This document shows positions 40,850 to 50,225 of a DNA stretch of 64,000 nt, piece by piece (position 1 is the first letter of the stretch; every line of letters starts with the position of its first letter). The stretch comes from Nakaseomyces glabratus. Taxonomy: Eukaryota; Ascomycota; Saccharomycetes; Saccharomycetales; Saccharomycetaceae. The DNA lies in NCBI RefSeq assembly GCF_010111755.1, contig NC_088963.1:124001-188000 (forward strand). The letters run 5' to 3'. The translations under genes were made by a program, and so were the position numbers. The notes under the pieces were generated by a model. The model ran no database searches. It saw only the letters and a program-made list of their open reading frames with translations, and was not told where the DNA came from.

Positions 40850-43800
40850 ATGGTAGATAAGAAGAAGAAGAGGTCCTTCAGTGAGACAGGTATATTCAAG
40901 CTGTTCAAATCAAAGTCCCGGTCGAAATCGTCGAAGTCTAAATCAAATTTGAAGGGCAAAAATGGGCATTCGTCACAAAGAAACTCTAGAAGCAAGCATA
41001 AAGAGCGAACGTTATCAAGGCCTTCAGTCTCTGATCGGAAGAGGTTAGAAACAGAATCTGGTGATAGAACGGTTAGTGAGAGTCACTTGCTGTCTTCTAA
41101 GCTTCGAAAACTCGGAAACCATAATCATAACCACATCCACAATAATGGTAATATAGAGTACCCAGAGATACGATCTATACGAAGTGGCGGCTCAAGAAGT
41201 TTCAATGACCGTTATAATGACTATAATGACTATGATGATGATGACGATGATGATGATAATAACGACAATGGTAATCGAGACGGTCTTGATAATGGGCATA
41301 CAGATACAATGTCTGATGCTACCGAAGATGGTATAGACATTTCATTCAAACCCAGAAGATCATTGCAAAATTCAACTGCAGGATTGAACAGGATTAATAC
41401 TTTACAAGGATACTTTAATATTCCAGTTACTATAGACTCGCATCATACAAATTCACATAACAATAATTCGGGTACTCGAACTAACCCAATCTCTCGAAAG
41501 ACATCGGAATTTTTTAATTCCAAAAATCCATCCAAAACTGGGACACAATCTAATCTTCAGGAAACTAACCATACGCAAGGTATTTTGGATACAATAGTAT
41601 CCTTTGCTCAAAATGCAGTAGGTAGAGTGCCTAAAATAGTAGTAAATGATCCTTCTGCCGAAGAGATAGTTGATTCTGGTGACAAGGATAAAACCACCGC
41701 AACAAACACACTCAAGGCTAATATTCCTGGAATAACTTCGAATATTTCATCTCTGTCATCTGTTACCACTAATAGAAATGGAACTTCAACTTCAGGTAGA
41801 ATACCGTTAAAAACAGAAGATGATTTGTTAAATGGCGGTGAGCAGCACAACGACACTGTTCTCCACTCGCCGTTAAATGAAGAAAATAGGAGTTCGTCAT
41901 TTCTGAAGCACCTTGACTATTTATTATCACCCAGAACTAGTGATCCACTCAAAGAAAAGTCAACGCCTTTAGCTGACCTAGCTGTTGATAATAAATCGGA
42001 AAATTCGGTACCGAAACATGACGCCAAACTTCCCGTAGCAAACAAGGAACAGCAGAGATATTCTTATAACACTGTTGAGGAGGAGAACAAAACTATGAAC
42101 TCACAAGGTACTAATTATACAGACAAGGGTCTAGATCCCACTAAAATAAAGTTTCAATCGCATGTAGGTAATCATGAGCCTGCGATAGCTACCTTTGGAA
42201 GAGGTAACTTGACATTAGATGTCCTGATCGATCATTCCAATTCTGATGAGACTATTGATAACAGTGAAAGCAGGGTTTCGTTTAAAAACAACAATCCAAA
42301 TCATCCTGGTATGCCTATATTCAACGAAAACTATCGAAACAGTAGCTATATTGATGTCCAAAGGCATTTGGGTTTGAATAAAGGCAATGAGATAGGAAGA
42401 GGAAGAAGCAGAACACTGCCTACCAATGATGCATCAGCTGTTCTTGACCAAAAAATTGAAGGTGATAGCAAGAGAAATTCCAGAATTACGACATTGTCTA
42501 ATGATGAAATTGTCGGTGATAATGATAGGAAGCCGCGTTCTTTGTCAAGGAAATTTTTGAATCGTAGATCTTTTTCCCCTAGTATTGGAAGTAAAGTATT
42601 ACCATCGATGGCCTTTCGTAATTCAATGAACAAGACACGCAACAGTAACGATAAAATGGACACATCGAAACCTAGGTCTAGTGGTGTCTTTTCTGCAACT
42701 GTTAACTCAACTCAAGATACAGAGTACACTAAACCATTCTCCCTTGTCGGAATTGAATATTCAAGTGAAAAGAAAAATATTGAATTCCACAATATTTTTA
42801 AGGATGCAGGTGTAACTCCTCAAGAAAGGCTGATATTGGACCATAGTTGTGCACTTTCTCGTGATATCCTATTGCAAGGAAGAATGTATATTTCTGACCA
42901 ACATATTGGTTTCAATTCTAATATTTTGGGTTTTGTTAGTACAGTTTTCATCCCTTTTAAGGAGATAGTTCAAATTGAGAAGAAAACCACAGCAGGAATC
43001 TTTCCCAATGGTATTGTTATTGACACGTTGCATTCCAAGTACATTTTTGCATCGTTCATATCTAGAGATGCTACGTTTAATTTGATTACAGATGTTTGGA
43101 ATCAAATAATTCTTGGTAGAAGATACTCTGATGATACAGATCAAAGTGATTACAGTTCTAGATTAAATGATCTGAGTGATTCGAATAGTTTATATAACCA
43201 GTTAAAGGATATTGATGACGATGGCGGTGACGACGCAGCGTTGTCTGATATTGACAGTACTGATATGACGTCTAGTGAAGAAGTGGAAGACATTATTGGG
43301 TCTGGAATTGGTATAAAGAAAACTAAAGGACAAATTAAAAGTTTATCCTTAGGACCATCTCAACATGAACCTACGTCTAGTGGCTACAAACCTACTAATA
43401 ATGAAAAACTTGTTACTGAGTTTCTTGTTGAAGCACCATTGGGCACGGTTGTCAATCTATTATATGGAGAAAATACCAAGTATATCACTGATATTTTAGC
43501 TTCCATGAAAAGCACTGACATATCACCTATTCCAAAGTTATTGGGTACGTCTAGCAGAAAATTCAATTATGTGAAGCCTTTACCAGGGAATATTGGTCCT
43601 AGTAAAACAAAATGTTTTATAACTGAGACGTTGGATCATTACGATCTGGAAAAATATGTTAAAGTTTCGCAAGTTTCTGATACGCCTGATGTACCATCTG
43701 GAAATGTCTTTTCTGCTAGATCAGTATTCCTGTTTACTTGGGATAAGGATAATAATACAAAAGTCGTCGTCTATGGCTGTGTTGATTGGAAAGGAAAGAG

Positions 43801-45133
43801 TTGGTTGAAGAGTTTTATTGAAAAAGGTACTATGGATGGGATTCTAGAAGTTGCTAAAACAACACATCATGAAATAAAGACTATACTAAACAACCAATCG
43901 TCCTCAGAACAATCTGTTGAGGATAACGGTGATAGCGCAGAAGAGGTTATTGAAGAATCAAATCTACCGAAAATGGGTCCTTTGTCTCATCAACCAACAG
44001 AACCTCCTTTTAGTAAGGAATCCGAAGACACCGTTATTGAAGAAAATGTTAATTTTCAGGCCCCATTGGGAACTATATTTCAAATTTTATTTGGGGATGA
44101 CACTTCATATATAAAGAAAATGATTGAAAAGCAGAACAACTTCAATTTATCTGAGATTCCACCTTTTAATAATAAAATGCGTGAATTCACATATACCAAA
44201 AGACTAGCAAATTCGTTCGGACCAAAACAAACGAGATGTTTCATTACCGAGAAAATAGAGCATATGGATTTGAACAGTTATATATTGGTAAGGCAAATTG
44301 TGAAATCACCTGACGTTCCTTCAGGGAATAATTTTGCTGTTCATACAAGAACATATCTGACTTGGGGGAATGATAATAGTACCAATATGTTGGTGGTAAC
44401 CAATGTTGAATGGTCAGGCAAATCATTGCTGAAAGGCACAATTGAAAAAGGTTCGATTGAAGGACAGAGGGTGACCACAAAGCAAGTAATTGAAGAATTG
44501 AGAGATATAATCGCTAATGCTGGCTCTAGTAGGAAAAAGCTTAAGAAGAGATCAAAAACTATTACTTCTTTGAAGAAAGTTACTAGTCAACCTCTAGAAA
44601 AGAAGCCAGATACGGTTGCACAAAATATGGACAGTTCAGCTAATTTATTGGACCAGTTTGTGTCATTTGTTATGGAACTGGACTTTACATCCTTAAAGGG
44701 GATTGGTTTTATCATTATAACAGTTTTTCTATTTTTCCTGCTGTTGAGAGGTTTATTCTTCTCAAACGCAAAGTCTGCTACTAAAATTATAAGACCAGGA
44801 GTAATAATAATTGATGGAGAAGAATATAGCTATGTTCCAAACTCTAAAACTATATACAACGCATATGAAAAGAAAATTGGGAAATTTGACTATTCCTTCA
44901 AGTCGGATGATAACAATCCGGTGATGGAATCGGAATTTTTAATTTGGGATTGGCTTGATGATAGGACCAATGGTAATTCAAACAATTTATCGTTCCGTAA
45001 ACAGTATAAGAGAGGTTTTAAACCTGTCAAGACACATAAACTTCAGCAACTTAAGGAATCTATCAAAATAGCCGAAAATGAACTTAATGAAATGAAAAGA
45101 TTGCTAAATGAGGAAGAAGAACTTCTACTTTAA
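40850..45133 (+). CDS. YSP2: Ysp2/Lam2 sterol-transfer protein at ER-plasma membrane contacts
   Basis: The protein is 1427 residues from the ATG at 40850 (MVDKKKKRSFSETG...). The frame starts twelve codons upstream at a GTG. A disordered basic/Ser/Asn N-terminal half includes an Asp run encoded by GAT repeats (41230-41257). A GRAM/PH-like domain spans about 628-760, two VASt/StART-like sterol domains about 851-1013 and 1064-1223, a transmembrane anchor about 1283-1303 (FIIITVFLFFLLLRGLF), and a coiled-coil tail. The two VASt domains place it in the Ysp2/Lam4 pair. S. cerevisiae YDR326C (1438 residues) and YHR080C are duplicates, and the length and neighbours favour YDR326C. Role: non-vesicular retrograde transport of ergosterol. 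Confidence 0.93.
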   Translation: MVDKKKKRSFSETGIFKLFKSKSRSKSSKSKSNLKGKNGHSSQRNSRSKHKERTLSRPSVSDRKRLETESGDRTVSESHLLSSKLRKLGNHNHNHIHNNGNIEYPEIRSIRSGGSRSFNDRYNDYNDYDDDDDDDDNNDNGNRDGLDNGHTDTMSDATEDGIDISFKPRRSLQNSTAGLNRINTLQGYFNIPVTIDSHHTNSHNNNSGTRTNPISRKTSEFFNSKNPSKTGTQSNLQETNHTQGILDTIVSFAQNAVGRVPKIVVNDPSAEEIVDSGDKDKTTATNTLKANIPGITSNISSLSSVTTNRNGTSTSGRIPLKTEDDLLNGGEQHNDTVLHSPLNEENRSSSFLKHLDYLLSPRTSDPLKEKSTPLADLAVDNKSENSVPKHDAKLPVANKEQQRYSYNTVEEENKTMNSQGTNYTDKGLDPTKIKFQSHVGNHEPAIATFGRGNLTLDVLIDHSNSDETIDNSESRVSFKNNNPNHPGMPIFNENYRNSSYIDVQRHLGLNKGNEIGRGRSRTLPTNDASAVLDQKIEGDSKRNSRITTLSNDEIVGDNDRKPRSLSRKFLNRRSFSPSIGSKVLPSMAFRNSMNKTRNSNDKMDTSKPRSSGVFSATVNSTQDTEYTKPFSLVGIEYSSEKKNIEFHNIFKDAGVTPQERLILDHSCALSRDILLQGRMYISDQHIGFNSNILGFVSTVFIPFKEIVQIEKKTTAGIFPNGIVIDTLHSKYIFASFISRDATFNLITDVWNQIILGRRYSDDTDQSDYSSRLNDLSDSNSLYNQLKDIDDDGGDDAALSDIDSTDMTSSEEVEDIIGSGIGIKKTKGQIKSLSLGPSQHEPTSSGYKPTNNEKLVTEFLVEAPLGTVVNLLYGENTKYITDILASMKSTDISPIPKLLGTSSRKFNYVKPLPGNIGPSKTKCFITETLDHYDLEKYVKVSQVSDTPDVPSGNVFSARSVFLFTWDKDNNTKVVVYGCVDWKGKSWLKSFIEKGTMDGILEVAKTTHHEIKTILNNQSSSEQSVEDNGDSAEEVIEESNLPKMGPLSHQPTEPPFSKESEDTVIEENVNFQAPLGTIFQILFGDDTSYIKKMIEKQNNFNLSEIPPFNNKMREFTYTKRLANSFGPKQTRCFITEKIEHMDLNSYILVRQIVKSPDVPSGNNFAVHTRTYLTWGNDNSTNMLVVTNVEWSGKSLLKGTIEKGSIEGQRVTTKQVIEELRDIIANAGSSRKKLKKRSKTITSLKKVTSQPLEKKPDTVAQNMDSSANLLDQFVSFVMELDFTSLKGIGFIIITVFLFFLLLRGLFFSNAKSATKIIRPGVIIIDGEEYSYVPNSKTIYNAYEKKIGKFDYSFKSDDNNPVMESEFLIWDWLDDRTNGNSNNLSFRKQYKRGFKPVKTHKLQQLKESIKIAENELNEMKRLLNEEEELLL

Positions 45134-45297
45134 ATCTTACGACGCCGTTCTTATTTAGCATAATTAATAGTATTATAGAGTTAGAGATATTGAATATAGA
45201 AATATAATGAGTTTTCTTAGGACCAAATCATACAATCTGCATAGTAAATGTTTAGAGAATAGGATGATGTTGCAGTCAAAATATTTTTTTTGAAACT

Positions 45298-48200
45298 TTA
45301 ATCGGACATCATTATATCACTGTTTTCACCTGTTAGTCCTTCTCTAGAGGTATCAGTTCGGTTAGTTCTGTTGGTTGTGTCATCTCTATTTTCAACGCTT
45401 TCCGATCTTTTCCGTTTCTTTGTGTTTAGCTCAGATGGTAACGCTGCTGCATTGTCTTCGTCAGAGCAATTCTCTTCGTCATTACGAGTTGGGGGTTTAC
45501 TGTAAACTTGTGAGCTTTCCAATATCATTGAGTACTGTTCGGTTGATGTGTCAGCATCAGAATGTTCATCTAGTTTACTTTCAGTTTTTTCGATTACGTC
45601 TTGTAAGGACAGCTTGAACCTAGTTAGCGAGTTCCTTTGGTTCTGATCAATAGCATCATTTTCTAAAATATCAATTATATTATCTTCTAGTTGTTTCAAT
45701 GTGGAGTATTCTTGTGTATGGTGTAGGTGGACTAAGTTTATATTATTTAATAGCAATCTCTTTATTTCAGATTTTTCGATCTGAGGAACAATCTTTAATA
45801 CGTCAAGTAAGAAACGAATTTGAGAAGAATCGGCGTTTGCATCTTTTTCATCACGGTTTATGATCTTCCTTGGGTCAGTCCAATCAATTAGCTGTTGAAA
45901 TATGATATTAGGTTTTAGCATTGTCATTTTCTCATCATTATATTCATCTGAATACCTAAATTCATCCCATAATACACATAACCTAAGCAATATATCTGCA
46001 CCAATTCTGGCCATTCTATTTTGATGATTGATGTGAGAGTAACAATACACCGGTAAACAAAATGCAAAGGCCTGAATTAGCTCTTCATTTGCTGAGTTAG
46101 CTGGAGTGTAATAAGACAGAACCAATGTTTCAAATAAGTCATCGTCGGTAAAAATATCTGCTAAGAAAAGTTTACAAAGTCCTTCAGCTGCAATTTTCTG
46201 GCAACTCGGAAGTTCGGTGTTCTTTAAAACCTTATAGAAAATTTTGTGAAGTGAAATTGAATCGACTTTGCCTTCTCCATCAACGACAACATTCCCGTGT
46301 AGGGCAAATATATCGAAAAGGACTTGTAGTGCTATCATTTTTAGAGATTCGTTACCTTTGGAAACACACATCCCCAATATATAAATATTTTCTGTAGCTA
46401 ATTGGGCATCCAGTAGACAGCACAGCCCCAAATTCTTTATTCCTAATTCTCGAACAGTTGGTTCACTATTTCTTACAGCTGGAGTAATTAATGTGTCGAT
46501 CAGAGAAGCAATTAGAATATTTTCTTGAATTGATGAACTGACTAGTTCAAGCATATAACCAGAACGAGTTAAACATAATATTAAAGTATCTGGTCTAGCT
46601 TCCTTTTCATACAGCATCTTTCGCATTATGTCTGCTTCGTTCATCGTATTAGAGTCACCGTTGACAAGGCCTTCTACAGCCGAGTGAAAGGAGTCTAAAT
46701 CATCGTCATCCCCATCATTTTCATTCTCATCTTCATTATCACTTTCTTCTTCATTACTTGATTCATCATCATCAGCGTAGTCGAATGTAGAAGTTTCTAG
46801 CGTGGTGTCTTTCTTGGCTGATTGAGCATCACCTAGGTCATCGTTCTTCTTATTAACCAGAACCTCTGTACTTGATTGTTTGTCTTTTTTCTTTTGTAGT
46901 TTCTTGCTCTTTTTCGACTTTCGCTTAGCAGCCTTTTCTTCCTTTTCCTGCATATCAATATCTTCATCACGTATATCATTAATCATTTCAATTACCATAG
47001 TGATGAAATCTTTTTCATTGATCGATAATGTTTTCAAAACATCAATCCCGATCTTGATAGATGTGACAGATAGACTCTTTATTCCTAGAAAATTTCTCAC
47101 TACGGTAAGCATTGATCTTCTTCCTATTTCATCACTATAGTCATACTTGTCTGCAGCCATTAATATTTGTTCAATAATGAATTCCAAGTGCTTTTTATCA
47201 TTATCAGTTATACTTTGTGATTGATTATCTTTGAAAGCCTTGTTGATATACGATTGAAGATACTCAGCAAGTCTAGACGCCTCTGGAAAGTTGTCATATA
47301 GTACCTCATTTATGTTATACTGAATGCAATATAAATAAAAGCATCTAAAAAGAAAAGCAACCTCGATTGTGAAGTTTGACCATATGTCATGTGAAAATTT
47401 AATTTTTTGTATTATCTCCGGATGTTTCTCAAATATGCAAACTAATACTTTATCACAAGTTGTAGAATCTTTCACATTCAAGTGTTCTAACAGTCGAATC
47501 AGATCTCCGTCTACTAAACCCAACCAATCATGGTGTATAAGCTTTTTGCACGCTGCCCTAACAGATTCTTCTCTATCTTCCAGTCCCCATTTTATCAACT
47601 GATCTAGAATCTTAGTGTCAATTTTTGTAAAGCATTCCTTTCCAGCAGCTTTCAGAATCCTTGAATAAACAAGTCTCCTATTGATCTGGTTGACATCTCT
47701 TGCTCGTTCTAAGATGTATGGTAAGGTAGCCGGTAAAGATATTAGGTTTAGCATTGCTGCACGTCGTACTTCCGCTGAAGGGTCGTTCTGTATAAGTGAC
47801 ATTAATGTTTTTGTAGATTCGTTAATTTCGATAGCAATTAAATCATTGGAAGGTTCATTCTCTCTACCCACATCTTCAGCCTGGAATTTTGTCAAACAAA
47901 AAACAGCTTGTATTCTAACATTGGGGTCTTTGTCATATATTCTTTTATTAAGCGACCAAGTCAACAGCTCATAGAGTGACTCGTCGATTTCACCTATATT
48001 ATCCATAATGACAGCCAACAGTTGCACAACCCTGAATCTCACATTCTTGTCTTTACTCTCAATTCCTCGCAGAATATTCCTTATAAAATGATCCACAAAT
48101 TTGGTGAAAGCGGATTCGGCGTTATTTGGCAGTGGTTTTCCCTGAGCCTTAGCTAATTCAATCTCCTTATCTAGAGAGGCAATGAAAGAGGCCACAAGCT

Positions 48201-48444
48201 TGATGATTCTGTCACCTACCACTTCCGTTTTCTTTAAAGGCAGTATCGCAAGGATCAGTCTGTTGAACCAGTAATTAAATGCATCTTCGTAACCCTGCGC
48301 TATGGCTTTTGTCTGTATCTTCTTCAACACAGCAACATGTTTACGATGGCCTGCATACGACAACTGTGCGGCTTGGAATACGTTAGCGATCGATCCAAAG
48401 ATCTTCGAGTTGATATCGCTTCCATCGGTAGTGACCTCGGTCAT
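45298..48444 (-). CDS. YCG1: Ycg1 condensin HEAT-repeat subunit (CAP-G)
   Basis: The 1048-residue protein (1035 in S. cerevisiae) starts at the ATG at 48444. HEAT repeats cover most of it, with the condensin-typical N-terminal KFVDHFIRNILRGIESKDKN and VRFRVVQLLAVIMDNIG. The middle holds a basic/acidic disordered insert (about 500-580, lysine run then Asp/Glu/Asn run). The C-terminus is disordered and basic (KKRKRSES), likely a nuclear signal. Ycg1 binds DNA with Brn1 as the safety-belt module of condensin in mitotic chromosome compaction and rDNA segregation. It is divergent from UTP4 as in S. cerevisiae, but 1.8 kb apart. Confidence 0.95.
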   Translation of the reverse strand: MTEVTTDGSDINSKIFGSIANVFQAAQLSYAGHRKHVAVLKKIQTKAIAQGYEDAFNYWFNRLILAILPLKKTEVVGDRIIKLVASFIASLDKEIELAKAQGKPLPNNAESAFTKFVDHFIRNILRGIESKDKNVRFRVVQLLAVIMDNIGEIDESLYELLTWSLNKRIYDKDPNVRIQAVFCLTKFQAEDVGRENEPSNDLIAIEINESTKTLMSLIQNDPSAEVRRAAMLNLISLPATLPYILERARDVNQINRRLVYSRILKAAGKECFTKIDTKILDQLIKWGLEDREESVRAACKKLIHHDWLGLVDGDLIRLLEHLNVKDSTTCDKVLVCIFEKHPEIIQKIKFSHDIWSNFTIEVAFLFRCFYLYCIQYNINEVLYDNFPEASRLAEYLQSYINKAFKDNQSQSITDNDKKHLEFIIEQILMAADKYDYSDEIGRRSMLTVVRNFLGIKSLSVTSIKIGIDVLKTLSINEKDFITMVIEMINDIRDEDIDMQEKEEKAAKRKSKKSKKLQKKKDKQSSTEVLVNKKNDDLGDAQSAKKDTTLETSTFDYADDDESSNEEESDNEDENENDGDDDDLDSFHSAVEGLVNGDSNTMNEADIMRKMLYEKEARPDTLILCLTRSGYMLELVSSSIQENILIASLIDTLITPAVRNSEPTVRELGIKNLGLCCLLDAQLATENIYILGMCVSKGNESLKMIALQVLFDIFALHGNVVVDGEGKVDSISLHKIFYKVLKNTELPSCQKIAAEGLCKLFLADIFTDDDLFETLVLSYYTPANSANEELIQAFAFCLPVYCYSHINHQNRMARIGADILLRLCVLWDEFRYSDEYNDEKMTMLKPNIIFQQLIDWTDPRKIINRDEKDANADSSQIRFLLDVLKIVPQIEKSEIKRLLLNNINLVHLHHTQEYSTLKQLEDNIIDILENDAIDQNQRNSLTRFKLSLQDVIEKTESKLDEHSDADTSTEQYSMILESSQVYSKPPTRNDEENCSDEDNAAALPSELNTKKRKRSESVENRDDTTNRTNRTDTSREGLTGENSDIMMSD

Positions 48445-50225
48445 GTTTCTTTTCTTCTATAGCACACACGCAAGAGAGAAATCGGTTGCGACTCCTGGTA
48501 TTACTGCTAGTCAGTACGTTTAACTATATGCTGATTGAGTTAGCCTCGACAGTATTATGTGTTATATGTGTGTTGCTACGTGCTCAGTGGGTTTTGATTC
48601 GCAATTTTGTCAGTTTGTTGGTAAATTTCGGTTTGTTTACAAAAATGATGATCTTGCGATGAGCCCCAGACGGGTGCGTAGGATAAGAGTATATGGAAGA
48701 CATGCAATACAGAAGCAAATGCATATAGCTGATACAGGTACCATTGTATAGTATACAGTCGTTTTAAAAATATTATGGCCAAGTTAACACATTTTCATTA
48801 TTCTTTTATATTAGTTTCTGGTTTTGTGTGTGGTGGTATGATTCATGTTTTGTAGATGGTATGGGCATAATTGAACAACAAAGATAGCAGGTAATAGCAA
48901 CTAGTTTTCTTAGTTGTATTACGATAGTAAAAGTATCATCAAATTGCTCGCAAGTAGTTGCGGAGAGCATATAAATATTAGAGATCTGATGAAATTGTTC
49001 AAGGTGATTTATAACTTTTCGCTATATATAATCCGTGATGGTAAACATTGATTCAAATCAGAGCAGTCACGGACACCTACTTGCTTATATTACAACAGTA
49101 CTGCTAACCCAATTTTCAGATGGTTCTTCAGTGCGGACTAGGTATTCAAAATAGCTAGTGATAATTTCCTTGAGCCAATAACTATAAAATAAAGTCTAAG
49201 AGCAAATGTTGCACGTATACACATGCAAATCAACTACTCAAACATAAAAAATGATAGCACAAGTTTTGCAACAATTTTGGTTTTGTTATATCATATTCCG
49301 AACAACTGTTTTGAATAACTCTCATCACTCACCCCAATAAAAGTAATGACATGTACAAGATAGACTAACGTTTGAAACCTCATAAATATGTATGAGACGC
49401 ACTTTTGCCAATTTAAAATATACTTAAATTATTATAAAAAATAATAATTTAAATAGATATCTTTATTAATAAAAAGATTAGTTTATATCATTATTTAAAC
49501 TATTTATGAACTTTATTTTTAATCAATTTATATATATTTTTATATTATTATAATGTATATTTATATATTGTTCTCTATTTAACCTCCATAGTCATACTTG
49601 ATGAATAATAAGTAGTAGCTGTGCCAGTAATAAAATAGTAGTAGCACCGACGACAATGTTTGTTTCAAGTTAGTGGGCGATGTGAGTGCGAATTATACTA
49701 CCATTAAGTCAAATTATATATATTTAATATTGAACACTAAGTAAAACAGAGAGAAAACATGTGACTAATTCGTATGATAATACACCAGATTCCAATAGTC
49801 ACATGATATACTTGTATATAATGACCATACATCACATGTAAAATACGTAATTTGCTATGATAAATGTGACTATTTAACGTACATAGGTATCAAAACTCTA
49901 TATAGAAATTTTTGGATTTTCATTTTGGCAGTGGACCTGCGAAAGGGACTTGGAGGGGAACTCTAGTTCAGAGAAGAGCGTCCTACGAATGTTTCTGGGT
50001 GGCTTCAGTCCAGTGATTCTACGCGGAAAGTGAAGAAGTGGAAAAAAGTTGAGAGCTGAAAAATTTCTGCAAGAAAAAAAAATTAAAAAAAAAAAATGCG
50101 ATGGGCTATCAAAATGCGATGAGCTGGACTATTATAACAAGTAGTTACTTTCTGGGATTGGTAATATATTTTGTTAGGGACTTGCTACAGAACTTGTAAT
50201 ATTAGATTTGAGGAATAGAACTATA
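48445..50225. promoter_or_regulatory. Divergent YCG1/UTP4 region with PAC/RRPE motifs and an AT-rich island
   Basis: 1.78 kb. On the UTP4 side: RRPE TGAAAAATTT at 50057-50066, a PAC variant GCGATGGGC at 50098-50106, and a full PAC GCGATGAGCT at 50116-50125, 100-170 bp before the ATG. On the YCG1 side, GCGATGAGC lies at 48656-48664. In the middle, 49411-49569 is about 92 percent A+T (13 G/C in 159 bp). RTCACATG sequences (Cbf1-like) lie at 49798-49805 and 49830-49837. No gene is seen. Confidence 0.65.

Noticed and set aside
48644..48732. Box C/D snoRNA upstream of YCG1 (ATGATGA ... CTGA)
   Set aside because: The flanks cannot pair. The first box overlaps a PAC-type promoter motif that explains the sequence better.
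49264..49600. Point centromere around the AT-rich island (TTCCGAA at about 49295)
   Set aside because: The CCGAA-containing sequence has wrong spacing to TGTT and wrong distance and orientation to any CDEI, and no CDEIII flanks the island. Kept only as an unassigned AT-rich element.
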